Source: Thermoflexus sp.
Lineage (GTDB): Bacteria > Chloroflexota > Anaerolineae > Aggregatilineales > Aggregatilineaceae
Length of the DNA: 64,000 bases
Direction of reading: 5' to 3'
Assembly (NCBI GenBank): GCA_020724465.1
Contig: DYGX01000002.1
Span: 124,001 to 188,000, forward strand
Below are positions 27,208-35,330 of the stretch, in pieces. The translations under genes and the position numbers were made by a program. Below the pieces are notes generated by a model that was given only the letters and a program-made list of their open reading frames with translations, was not told the origin of the DNA and did no database searches. The stretch's first letter is position 1. Each line of letters starts with the position of its first letter.

Positions 27208-28146
27208 TCAGTTCTCAATCTGCCGGACGCGGTGCACAGCCAGCGCGAAGACAATGGCGGTCAGGGTCAAGTAGATGACGCTGAACGGAATCCAGGGCGA
27301 GATCAGCGTGATCGTCTCGCCACCTGATAAGGTATACGTGAACGTGCCAATAGTTTGTTGGTTGAGGAGCACATACTGGGTGAGCAGGGCGGTTGCCGCC
27401 GGGTTGGTCGAGAGGACGCCACCCAGAATATAGAGCAGGGCAAGCTGCGTGGTGGTGGACTGGATGTTGTTGGGCGAAAACCCGAAGAGCACCAGGATGC
27501 CGCCGATCATGACCGGAAGTCCGAAGGTGAAGAACGTTGCAGTGACATACGTCAGCACGCTGGCTGACAGGGTGCGGTGCGAGCGCGCGGAGAAGTAGAT
27601 GCCGATGGTGCTGAACAGCAGCGCGGTGCAGATCAGGATGACAAACGACAGGATGACTTCGGTCTCGGCCACGCCGCCGAAGAAAAACGCGATGCTTTGC
27701 AGCGGCACGGCCGCCAGCAGCAGAAGCAGCACGTACAGCATCGACGAGGTCAGCTTTCCCAGCACCAGCGCCACCGGCGAGAGCAGGGTGGTGCGCAGCA
27801 GGTCGAACGTCTGATGCTCGCGCTCGCCGCTGATCGCGCCCGCGGTAAAGGCCGGGGCGATGAAGGCGACCAGCAGCATCTCGATCGCCACGATGCTGAC
27901 GAACAACGTCCGCCCGATCTCGCCGACGTTGCTTTGCCCGCTGACGCTCATTGACGATTCGGCCACGGCGAGATACATCAGCCCGGTGAACGCGCCCAGC
28001 ACCACCAGATAGAACGTCAGGACGGCGAACGCTCGCGAGCCGCGCATCCGCCCGCGGATTTCTTTCGTGAACACCGGGTTGTCGACCAGATAACCCCATC
28101 GACGGCGCAGGCCGTTCTGCGGGGCGTGCCCGAGTTGTGTAGTCAT
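27208..28146 (-). CDS. ABC-2 type transporter permease
   Basis: 312 residues with six TM helices (about 45-65, 90-115, 145-170, 178-200, 215-240, 285-305). The N-terminal NPVFTKEIRGRMRGSRAF block is typical of the cytoplasmic helix of GldF/NosY-class permeases. GAISGEREHQTFDLLRTTLLSP near 105-126 is the conserved loop that contacts the ATPase. Coupled with the ATPase gene 22 nt upstream. This is the second ABC-2 system of the locus. Confidence 0.88.
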   Translation of the reverse strand: MTTQLGHAPQNGLRRRWGYLVDNPVFTKEIRGRMRGSRAFAVLTFYLVVLGAFTGLMYLAVAESSMSVSGQSNVGEIGRTLFVSIVAIEMLLVAFIAPAFTAGAISGEREHQTFDLLRTTLLSPVALVLGKLTSSMLYVLLLLLAAVPLQSIAFFFGGVAETEVILSFVILICTALLFSTIGIYFSARSHRTLSASVLTYVTATFFTFGLPVMIGGILVLFGFSPNNIQSTTTQLALLYILGGVLSTNPAATALLTQYVLLNQQTIGTFTYTLSGGETITLISPWIPFSVIYLTLTAIVFALAVHRVRQIEN

Positions 28147-28168
28147 CCCTGCCTCGATGTCGCCCGAC

Positions 28169-29125
28169 TCATGACACGATGCCCTTGGTCGCCCGCATGA
28201 AGACGGTTTCGAGATCGTGCGTTTCTTCCGCGAAGTTCACCACCGGAATCCCCCGCGACGACAGCGCGAACAGCAGCTGGCTGACTCCCTCGTCGTCTCC
28301 GGTGAAATCGACGCGAATCCGGCGGCGCCCGTGATCGTCCGGCATGTCGTTGATGCCGGTTACTCCCTCGACGTGCAGCAGAGTCTCTTTGGCCTGTTCA
28401 ACCTGGCCGAGCAGCGTGATCTGGATCTCGCGCGTGGGCATCAACTGGCGGCGAATGTCCGCGACGGTTCCCTGGGCGACCATCTCGCCGCTCTCGATGA
28501 TGCCGAGATGCGTGCAGATCTCCGCCACATCCGCCAGGATGTGAGACGAGAAGAAGATGGTCTTGCCCATGCGCGACATCTCGACCAGCAACTCCCGAAT
28601 CTCGATGCGGGCGCGTGGGTCCAGCCCGGATGCCGGCTCGTCGAGGATCAGCACTTCTGGATCGTGCGCCAGCGTGCGCGCCAGACTGAGACGCTGTTTC
28701 ATGCCGCGGCTCAGCTTCTCGACCATGTCATCGCGACGGTGCGACAGATCCACCAGCGCCAGCAGGTCGTTGATCAGACCGGGGCGGTCGCGCTCGGGGA
28801 TTTCGTAGCAGGCGGCGAAGAAATCGAGGTATTCCCAGACCTTCATGTCGTCGTAGACGCCGAAGAAGTCGGGCATATAGCCGATGGCGCGCCGCACCTC
28901 GCGCGGGTAATCGACCACCGAATAACCAGCGGCGTATGCATCCCCGGCCGTCGGTGTGATCAGCGTCGTGAGAATCCGCATGGTAGTCGTTTTACCGGCG
29001 CCGTTTGGGCCAACAAAGCCGTAGATTGCCCCGCGCGGCACCTGCAATGAGAGATTGTTGACGGCAACCAGCTTGCCATACCGCTTGACCAATCCATGCG
29101 TCTCGATAATCAGTTCTTCAGCCAT
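28169..29125 (-). CDS. ABC transporter ATP-binding protein (ABC-2 class)
   Basis: 318 residues. Walker A GPNGAGKTT near 39, Q-loop, signature LSRGMKQRLSLA near 138, Walker B VLILDEPASGLDPRARIEI near 156 and H-loop FFSSHILAD near 192. The tail (230-318) fits the natA-type extension. It shares its operon with the permease downstream and with the 835-aa exported membrane protein upstream, an arrangement like the GldA-GldF-GldG gliding/auxiliary ABC systems. Confidence 0.95.
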   Translation of the reverse strand: MAEELIIETHGLVKRYGKLVAVNNLSLQVPRGAIYGFVGPNGAGKTTTMRILTTLITPTAGDAYAAGYSVVDYPREVRRAIGYMPDFFGVYDDMKVWEYLDFFAACYEIPERDRPGLINDLLALVDLSHRRDDMVEKLSRGMKQRLSLARTLAHDPEVLILDEPASGLDPRARIEIRELLVEMSRMGKTIFFSSHILADVAEICTHLGIIESGEMVAQGTVADIRRQLMPTREIQITLLGQVEQAKETLLHVEGVTGINDMPDDHGRRRIRVDFTGDDEGVSQLLFALSSRGIPVVNFAEETHDLETVFMRATKGIVS

Positions 29126-29139
29126 CTCATCTGCTCAAT

Positions 29140-31647
29140 CTAGCCCGGTGTCGTTTGCGCTTGAGGGGACGGCCCGACGGTGCCCACCAGCCGGCCCCGG
29201 TACCCGATTTTCACATAGTCAATCACATGAAAAGCAACCGCGTCGGCGGAGCTGATGCGCACGTTGACGGCATTCTCCGGGCCGGTATAGCGTGTGGCGC
29301 TGCCGATCGTCGTGACCGGATCATTCGGATCCAGCGCCACGCGCCGCCACGTGTTGGCGCGCCAATCCCAGATCTCGACGTTCAGCAGGCCCCGCGCGCG
29401 GAAGTGCACGTCGATCTGCGCGACGTGGCCCAGCCGGAACTGCGGCAGCGGCATGAACTGAAACTCCGCGACGTCGCTCCCGCTAAGCTGAAACTGGACA
29501 GGAGTCAGGTTGGCGATGCCGCCGGGCAGGGTGGTCCAGGTTGTCAGCCCAGGCGGGATCTCGACGATTTCTTCATCGACGTGGGTGGAGACCGGGATCT
29601 CGACGATGTAGAGCGTGGTGTCCTCAACCCGCTGTGTCTTGCCGATCAGCTCAATGCCAACACCCGGTTGCTCGCTCCAGGCGAACAGGTACGCGCCGGC
29701 TCCGCGCCCGCCGCTCTCATCGCGATCCACAATCAGCGCCCCCAGCAGCCGGAAGCGCCGCCGGATCTCCTGGTCGCGCGGGCTGACTCCTGCCGACGCG
29801 CACGAGAACGTCTCCTGGCCCATCACATCGGGCAGGGTAAGATACAACCCTTCCGGGTTGAAACACCAACCCAGGCGGCTGTATCCGTATTGCCACGACG
29901 GCATCCGATACGGCGTATACTGGCTGAGCGGGCTGCCGAGCGTCAGCGGCGCGGGATCCTGTGGGTTAACCGAAATGCTGAACGTACGCCGCTCGCCCGG
30001 CGCCACTGCTCCCAGAGACCGGCTGGCACCCTTCACCAGAATCACGGCATCCTGCAGCGGGACATCGCCGTTGTTGATCACTGTTCCGCGCAGCCGGGCC
30101 GACTGCCCCGGACCCAGCTCCCATTCAGCGAACGCCTCGATAGGGGGCGCGGCAGTGAAGCCGCTGGCGGCGAAACTGGACACCGTCCCTGCGTCGATCG
30201 GGACTCCCTCGGCGATATAACGCACAGACTCGTTGATATGCGCCGGGACGTTCAAACCGCTGCCCAGGCCGGGGAGCGTGCGGAGTAGGTGCCCGCGTTC
30301 CGCGGCGATGTTATAGACGCTGCGGCGCGGCGAGTGGATCCCGATCAGGCTGTGCACTTCGGCCTCGTCGCTATCCGGCCACATGCGCACCACGGTCAGG
30401 CGGTTGACGGTCGCCGTGTTGCCGCGCAGATTGAAACCGACCGTATAGGCCAGCACGCTGAAGATCAGAATGATCGCCGGGATGGTGATCCAGGCCAGTT
30501 CGCGCCGGTTGAGCTGCCGAAGGATCAGATAGTTTAGCGGGCCGACCAGCGCGATGTATAGCCCGAGAAAGCCGCACAACTGGATCAGCGTCGGCAGAAC
30601 GGTGCTGGACGTGGTCAGGGTGGCCTCGCGCGCGATCTGCCAGCTTGAGAACCCGCTGGCCCAGCTTGGCTGCTGCCCTGTGCTGGTGATCAGCGCAGTC
30701 CACAGCCGCGCCTTTTCGCCCCAAGAGCGAAGCGGCTCGGTATTGGGATCCATCGCAATGAAATCAACCGTGCCGGAGCCGTATGCGCCGCGCACGATCA
30801 GCGGGAGATCTGCGCCGGAAACGATTATGCGCGTGCCTTCGTGCGGCAGCGCGCGGGTCACTGTCGCTTCGACGGCGAGGGGCTCGGGGCTGGCGCCGAT
30901 GTATTCCGCCAGAGCCGTGACTGGAGCAGCAGCCGTCCCTTGCAACGAGGCCGGCAGGATATCCTGAAAAGCGGCGGTGGTGCGCTGCCAGGCGTCTCCG
31001 CCCGCCACGATCAGATGCCCGCCGGTCAGCACCCAGCGTTTGATGGCCGTTGTCTGCTCGGTGGATAGGGCGCCGGTGTCCACATCGTGGAACAGTATGA
31101 CGTCCAGCCCGGCGAGAGCCTCGGCAGCCGGGGGGATATCGTTGACCTGCCACGTCACCTGGCGCGCGACGGCGATACCCGGCGATGCGGCGGTCAGGTC
31201 AACGGCGCCCAGCGGCGAGGCGGTGATCACGGCGTACAACACATCGCCAAGCTCCGCCAACCGCGCGCGTGTGCTGGCGCGTCGCGCGACGTTCCCGTCC
31301 TGATCGATGAGCTCGACTTGCAAGTCCTGGCTGAAGCTGCCGAGGGACACGTACAGAAAGACTTGCTTGCGCGCGCCGCGCGGTAGATCGAGCGGCGTGC
31401 TGTAGATCGTCTCAGCGATTCCGCTCAAGCCACCGGTACGCACGCGCACCTCGCCTGCGATGTCTTCGCCGAGGTTGCTGGCGATGATGCGAACGGGAGT
31501 CCACTGCCCGCTCCGGAAATATCCGTTATAGCCGGCGGCAATGGACAGCTCAACGTCCGGACGCCCCTGAGGCGCCGGCCCCATCGCCAGAATCCCCGGC
31601 AGGGCCAGTATCAGGATTGCGGTGAAAACAACGAGTGGGCGTGTCAC
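29140..31647 (-). CDS. Large exported membrane protein, GldG-like association with an ABC-2 transporter
   Basis: 835 residues. A signal peptide (1-20) is followed by a large extracytoplasmic region with beta-sandwich features (about 30-130). Residues 130-330 look like a flavodoxin/GATase-like sensor fold (DVILFHDVDTGALS, then GGHLIVAGG). Two or three TM helices lie near 355-420, after which about 400 residues are again outside and beta-rich. I cannot assign a named family with confidence. The layout of a GATase-like domain plus TM helices next to an ABC-2 pair recalls GldG-type auxiliary proteins. It starts 123 bp before the FHA gene's stop and probably shares its transcript. Confidence 0.72.
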   Translation of the reverse strand: MTRPLVVFTAILILALPGILAMGPAPQGRPDVELSIAAGYNGYFRSGQWTPVRIIASNLGEDIAGEVRVRTGGLSGIAETIYSTPLDLPRGARKQVFLYVSLGSFSQDLQVELIDQDGNVARRASTRARLAELGDVLYAVITASPLGAVDLTAASPGIAVARQVTWQVNDIPPAAEALAGLDVILFHDVDTGALSTEQTTAIKRWVLTGGHLIVAGGDAWQRTTAAFQDILPASLQGTAAAPVTALAEYIGASPEPLAVEATVTRALPHEGTRIIVSGADLPLIVRGAYGSGTVDFIAMDPNTEPLRSWGEKARLWTALITSTGQQPSWASGFSSWQIAREATLTTSSTVLPTLIQLCGFLGLYIALVGPLNYLILRQLNRRELAWITIPAIILIFSVLAYTVGFNLRGNTATVNRLTVVRMWPDSDEAEVHSLIGIHSPRRSVYNIAAERGHLLRTLPGLGSGLNVPAHINESVRYIAEGVPIDAGTVSSFAASGFTAAPPIEAFAEWELGPGQSARLRGTVINNGDVPLQDAVILVKGASRSLGAVAPGERRTFSISVNPQDPAPLTLGSPLSQYTPYRMPSWQYGYSRLGWCFNPEGLYLTLPDVMGQETFSCASAGVSPRDQEIRRRFRLLGALIVDRDESGGRGAGAYLFAWSEQPGVGIELIGKTQRVEDTTLYIVEIPVSTHVDEEIVEIPPGLTTWTTLPGGIANLTPVQFQLSGSDVAEFQFMPLPQFRLGHVAQIDVHFRARGLLNVEIWDWRANTWRRVALDPNDPVTTIGSATRYTGPENAVNVRISSADAVAFHVIDYVKIGYRGRLVGTVGPSPQAQTTPG

Positions 31648-31770
31648 AATTCTGGTTTCCGCTTGCTCATACCGCGTAAGGCTGCACCACCGATGCGCAT
31701 GGATCGCGACGTTCCCGGCCGCCTGATGTGTTCCCCCTTTCTAATTGTACGAGATCGCAGCGCGGATTAC

Positions 31771-33810
31771 TCATTGAGCGCCGGACAGAGGTGTTTGCGT
31801 AACTGCCGGAGAGGGTACAGCCGGGGTCATACCGGGCGATGGTGTGGCCGTGGGAACGGTCTGGACCGGCGGCGGGGGGAAGTCCGTGGTTACCATCAGG
31901 TGCGCCGGATCGAAGTTGGTGCAGCGCAGATCGGCCAGCGCGACCCAGCCGGTGCGGGCCGTATCCCCGACGCCGAGCACGATCTTGAGCCAGTCTCCCT
32001 GCGGCGTGCGCGCGACCGGGCGCAGCAGCAGCGTGCTGCCGCCAGATGTCTCAAGCGGGGGCACGACGGCTGAATACAGTTCCCCAGGCCCGCTGCGGAC
32101 GACCGTCCGTGTCGCGCTGAGCTGGCACGACGGCTCCGTGATGCGCAGGCTCTGCGTAACACTCGCCATCACGTTGTCTTCGCCCTGGGCCGAGAGCGTG
32201 ACCAGCCACTCGGCTTCGCTGCTGCTAGGCGCTACTGTGACGATCTCCGACCCGCTGGCCGGCAGAGGTGCCGCAAAGAGCGGGGCGGTCTGGTCCGAGC
32301 TGACAATGGTGATCGCGTAGCCGCCGTCCATCGCCCGCGCGCCGTTGACCTGCCACGTCAGGCGCACGTCGCGCTCGACGTGCCGGACCAGCTCGCTCGC
32401 GTCAACCACCTCGACGCTCAGCATCACCTCGGGCAGCACTTCGATCGTGGTGGTGGCAGATGCGGCGGCCTCGCCTCGCAGCGCCGTGAGTGTGATCGTA
32501 TACAGGCCGCTACGGTCGAACGCCAGCGCATAGGGCGACTCGTTCGGCTGAGCGGTGATCTGCTGCTGGGTGTCCCCCTGGGCGATCACCAGCGTCACGC
32601 GCTCGGTATCGACAACTTGCCAGCTCACCTGGGCGATATCGCCCAGCATAATCGAGGGGCTGGCAGTCGTAAACGAGAGGATCGACGGGGCGGGCGATGT
32701 TGGCGGCGGCTCGTCGCCGTTGCCGTTCAAGACGAGCAGGACAACCCCAACGGCGACCAGCGCGATCAGGCCGAGCAGCGGCACAAGCAGCGCCGGTGCC
32801 CAGGCGGGCAGCAGCCCTCTCACGCGGACCCGGCCGGGAACGGCAGCAAAGAAGCGGGATGCGTCCTGCGCTTCGGCGGCAATGGCGAACTCGATCTCGT
32901 GCTCGTTCCCGATCCAGTGGCGGCGGCGTGGACGTGCCGCCCCGGTGATTGTCTGGCGCTCTCCGGGCGCGAGCACGATGCTGTTCGCCGGCAGCCGGAA
33001 CATCAGGCGCCGGGATGGATCGATGCCGCGCAGCGACAACGGAAGCGGCGCGTTGCCCTGATTGTGCAGATACAGCTTAAACAGCCCGTCTGCCGAGTCG
33101 AGCGGCGCGAGCGCCATCCCAAACCCGCTGTAGGGCAGCACGCGCAGCGTGGCAGGCGCGTCAATGGTCTGCGCCGGGCTGGATCTGGAGCGCACGCGCA
33201 CCACAAACGGATAATCGCCGGGGGCACTTTCGCTGCGCCGCAGCGGTTTGAAGCTGATGATCACCTGCGCCGTGTCGCCGGGGTCTACTTCCAACTCCAG
33301 CCGGTCGATGCGGACCCAGGTCGTCGGCAGCCCTTCCAGCTCGACGAAATAACGGTCGGGGGTGTCCCCCAGGTTCTCAATTTTGAGGACGGCCTGGCAG
33401 TGTGCTCCGGGCGCGACGCTCATCTCCGGCCCTTCCATCTCGACGCGGTACGTGAGCTGGGAGAGCACGATGCGCTGCGTCGTCTCGCCGCCTTCCAGGA
33501 GCGGCTCCGCCGCGGGATGATAGATCAGGCGAATATCGCCGATCTGGATCTCTTCGCCGCCGCGCAACAGATACGGCTCGTTGGCAGCGATGCGCACCCC
33601 GTCGACATACGTCCCGTTTACCGACTGGAGATCTTCAATATAGACTTGCTGGTTCTTGACGGTAAAGGTGACGTGATAGCGCGAGATCGCCGTTGTATCG
33701 AGGACTATGTCATTTCCGGTCGAGCGGCCGACCGCGGTGGCCGTTTTCTCGAGCCGGTAGCTCTCGATCGGCCCGTCGGGCCAGTAGACGTCTATTCGAC
33801 CGTAGATCAT
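31771..33810 (-). CDS. FHA-domain membrane protein with extracytoplasmic SH3b domain
   Basis: 679 residues from the ATG at 33810; the upstream open 20 codons are outside the fold. The cytoplasmic FHA domain (about 20-95) keeps all phosphothreonine-binding residues: GR at 28-29, SRYH at 43-46 and VNGT at 64-67. Then come Ig-like beta modules (100-350) and one TM (about 360-385). The far side carries two more Ig-like modules and an SH3b domain near 570-640 (VRSGPGELY, GDWLKIVLG, GWVALADL). The tail is Thr/Pro-rich. The topology of the region between FHA and TM is uncertain. It could link Ser/Thr kinase signalling to the envelope machine encoded downstream; no kinase gene is in the window. Confidence 0.85.
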   Translation of the reverse strand: MIYGRIDVYWPDGPIESYRLEKTATAVGRSTGNDIVLDTTAISRYHVTFTVKNQQVYIEDLQSVNGTYVDGVRIAANEPYLLRGGEEIQIGDIRLIYHPAAEPLLEGGETTQRIVLSQLTYRVEMEGPEMSVAPGAHCQAVLKIENLGDTPDRYFVELEGLPTTWVRIDRLELEVDPGDTAQVIISFKPLRRSESAPGDYPFVVRVRSRSSPAQTIDAPATLRVLPYSGFGMALAPLDSADGLFKLYLHNQGNAPLPLSLRGIDPSRRLMFRLPANSIVLAPGERQTITGAARPRRRHWIGNEHEIEFAIAAEAQDASRFFAAVPGRVRVRGLLPAWAPALLVPLLGLIALVAVGVVLLVLNGNGDEPPPTSPAPSILSFTTASPSIMLGDIAQVSWQVVDTERVTLVIAQGDTQQQITAQPNESPYALAFDRSGLYTITLTALRGEAAASATTTIEVLPEVMLSVEVVDASELVRHVERDVRLTWQVNGARAMDGGYAITIVSSDQTAPLFAAPLPASGSEIVTVAPSSSEAEWLVTLSAQGEDNVMASVTQSLRITEPSCQLSATRTVVRSGPGELYSAVVPPLETSGGSTLLLRPVARTPQGDWLKIVLGVGDTARTGWVALADLRCTNFDPAHLMVTTDFPPPPVQTVPTATPSPGMTPAVPSPAVTQTPLSGAQ

Positions 33811-33890
33811 CCGGTTTCGTTCCCTGCGGCCGGCAATCTCACCGGCCGGTTGTGAATTGCGCCGCGCCATGGGTAGGTGATGGGGATAGG

Positions 33891-33924
33891 GGCAGGCGCC
33901 TGCCTGCCAGGCTGTTGGGCAGGC
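33891..33924 (-). promoter_or_regulatory. Mutually exclusive hairpins in the FHA-gene leader
   Basis: GGCAGGC at 33891-33897 can pair with the adjoining GCCTGCC (33898-33904, a perfect 14-nt palindrome) or with the overlapping GCCTGCC at 33902-33908. The latter can instead pair with GGCAGGC at 33918-33924. The element lies between the predicted start site and the FHA start codon, so alternative folds could modulate expression. Function is inferred. Confidence 0.4.
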
Positions 33925-33939
33925 TTTCTCGTCCGGTTA

Positions 33940-33967
33940 ATTGTATCGATCCGGCCCGAAACGACAA
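33940..33967 (-). promoter_or_regulatory. Candidate promoter of the envelope locus (FHA gene)
   Basis: On the minus strand, -35 TTGTCG (33962-33967), a 16-nt spacer and -10 TACAAT (33940-33945). Transcription would begin near 33933 and leave a leader of about 120 nt before the FHA start. Confidence 0.5.
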
Positions 33968-33997
33968 CCTGTTCGCCCCGACCGTCTCAGCAGAATG

Positions 33998-34027
33998 AAA
34001 AGAGGGCGCGTCATGCCGGGCGCCCTC
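33998..34027 (-). terminator. Rho-independent terminator of the opp operon
   Basis: Perfect 8-bp stem GAGGGCGC/GCGCCCTC (34020-34027 with 34002-34009 read on the minus strand), followed by TTTT, 24 nt after the oppB stop. Confidence 0.85.
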
Positions 34028-34051
34028 GTGTATTCGGATGGCAAAGTGTGC

Positions 34052-35260
34052 TCAATCGAACCGGATGCGCGGGTCCAGCCAGGTGTAGATGACGTCGACC
34101 AGGATGTTGCCGATGATCAGAAAGACCGAATACAGCAGCGAAACGCCCATGATCATCGTGTAGTCGCGCGCCGCGACGCTGTCCACGAAGACCTTGCCCA
34201 GACCCGGGATCGTATAGATCAGCTCGACGACAAAGGTGCCCGTCAGCACGCCGGCCAGCAGCGGGCCGATGATGGTCGCCACCGGAATGAGCGCGTTTTT
34301 CAGCGCGTGCACATAGATGACGGCCCGCTCTCGAAGGCCCTTTGCACGCGCCGTGCGCACGTAATCCTCGTGCAGAACCTGGAGCAGACTCGCCCGCGTC
34401 AGGCGCGCGATGCTGGCGCTCATCCCGGTTGCCAGCGTAATGACCGGTAGCGCCAGGATCTGCAGGTAATAGAGCGAGAACTCCGGTCCGGCACGCCATT
34501 GGTTGCGCTGATCGATGACCGGCACCCACTGCAGTTCGACGGCGAAAATAATGATCAGCACAGGCGCCAGGACGATTGCCGGGGTTGCCTGGCCGAGAAC
34601 CGCGAAAAACATCGCGAAATAGTCGACCAGGGTGTTGTGGTAGACGGCGGCCAGCACGCCCAGGGGGATCCCCAACGCAAAGCCAAGAATCACGGCGAAA
34701 ATGCCAACTTGCATCGACACCGGCAGGCGACGGGCGATCTCGTCGCCGACCTGAACGTTCTGATCGCGCAGGGCTACATTGAGCGACGGGCCGAAATCAA
34801 GCCGCAGCGCGCCCCACAGATAGTTGAAGAACTGCGAGTCGAACAGGTCGACGCGCAGCACCCGGCGCACTTCGGTGCGCACGCCGCCGGTCTGCCCGCC
34901 GCCTGTGGTGACCTGCTCATTGCGATAGCCGATGATCTTCCAGTCGCTGCCATCGGGGAAATAGCCGTCACTGGGCGTGTTGAAGAACAGCGGTTTGTTC
35001 AGTCCGAACTTCTCTTTGAGCTGCTCCACCATATAATCCGGCATGCGCCGCTGGCCAACGGCGTTGAACGGCCCGCCCGGCAGGGCGTGGATCAGCGCGA
35101 AAGTCACCAACAAGATCGCCAGCAGCACCGGGATCGCAGCCAGCAGGCGCCGGACCAGGAACTTGATCATGCTTGTCCCGCCCAGCATCCGCACAATCGT
35201 GTTGAGTGTGTTCTTAAGAATCCCCTGATCGGCAGGCAGTCGTTTTGTTGTTGCGGTCAT
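34052..35260 (-). CDS. Oligopeptide/dipeptide ABC permease, OppB/DppB type
   Basis: 402 residues from ATG 35260, preceded by AGGGA at good spacing; ATG 35170 (MIKFLVRRLL) is the usual family start, so the first 30 residues are an extra cytoplasmic extension. TM1 is followed by the family motif ALPGGPF. An extracytoplasmic loop of about 120 residues is longer than normal, as OppB is usually 310-330 residues. Five more TM helices follow, with the ATPase-contacting EDYVRTARAKGLRERAVIYVH motif (EAA loop) near 300 and a YTIPGLGKVFVDS block. It forms the heterodimeric membrane channel with OppC. It is last in the operon, after the inserted lipoprotein gene and before a strong terminator. Confidence 0.93.
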   Translation of the reverse strand: MTATTKRLPADQGILKNTLNTIVRMLGGTSMIKFLVRRLLAAIPVLLAILLVTFALIHALPGGPFNAVGQRRMPDYMVEQLKEKFGLNKPLFFNTPSDGYFPDGSDWKIIGYRNEQVTTGGGQTGGVRTEVRRVLRVDLFDSQFFNYLWGALRLDFGPSLNVALRDQNVQVGDEIARRLPVSMQVGIFAVILGFALGIPLGVLAAVYHNTLVDYFAMFFAVLGQATPAIVLAPVLIIIFAVELQWVPVIDQRNQWRAGPEFSLYYLQILALPVITLATGMSASIARLTRASLLQVLHEDYVRTARAKGLRERAVIYVHALKNALIPVATIIGPLLAGVLTGTFVVELIYTIPGLGKVFVDSVAARDYTMIMGVSLLYSVFLIIGNILVDVIYTWLDPRIRFD

Positions 35261-35330
35261 GGTTTGCGTCCCTACCTGTTTGCCTCAGACGGGCCTGCAT
35301 GCGGCCCTGCTGTCCGGTTACTACCTGGGG

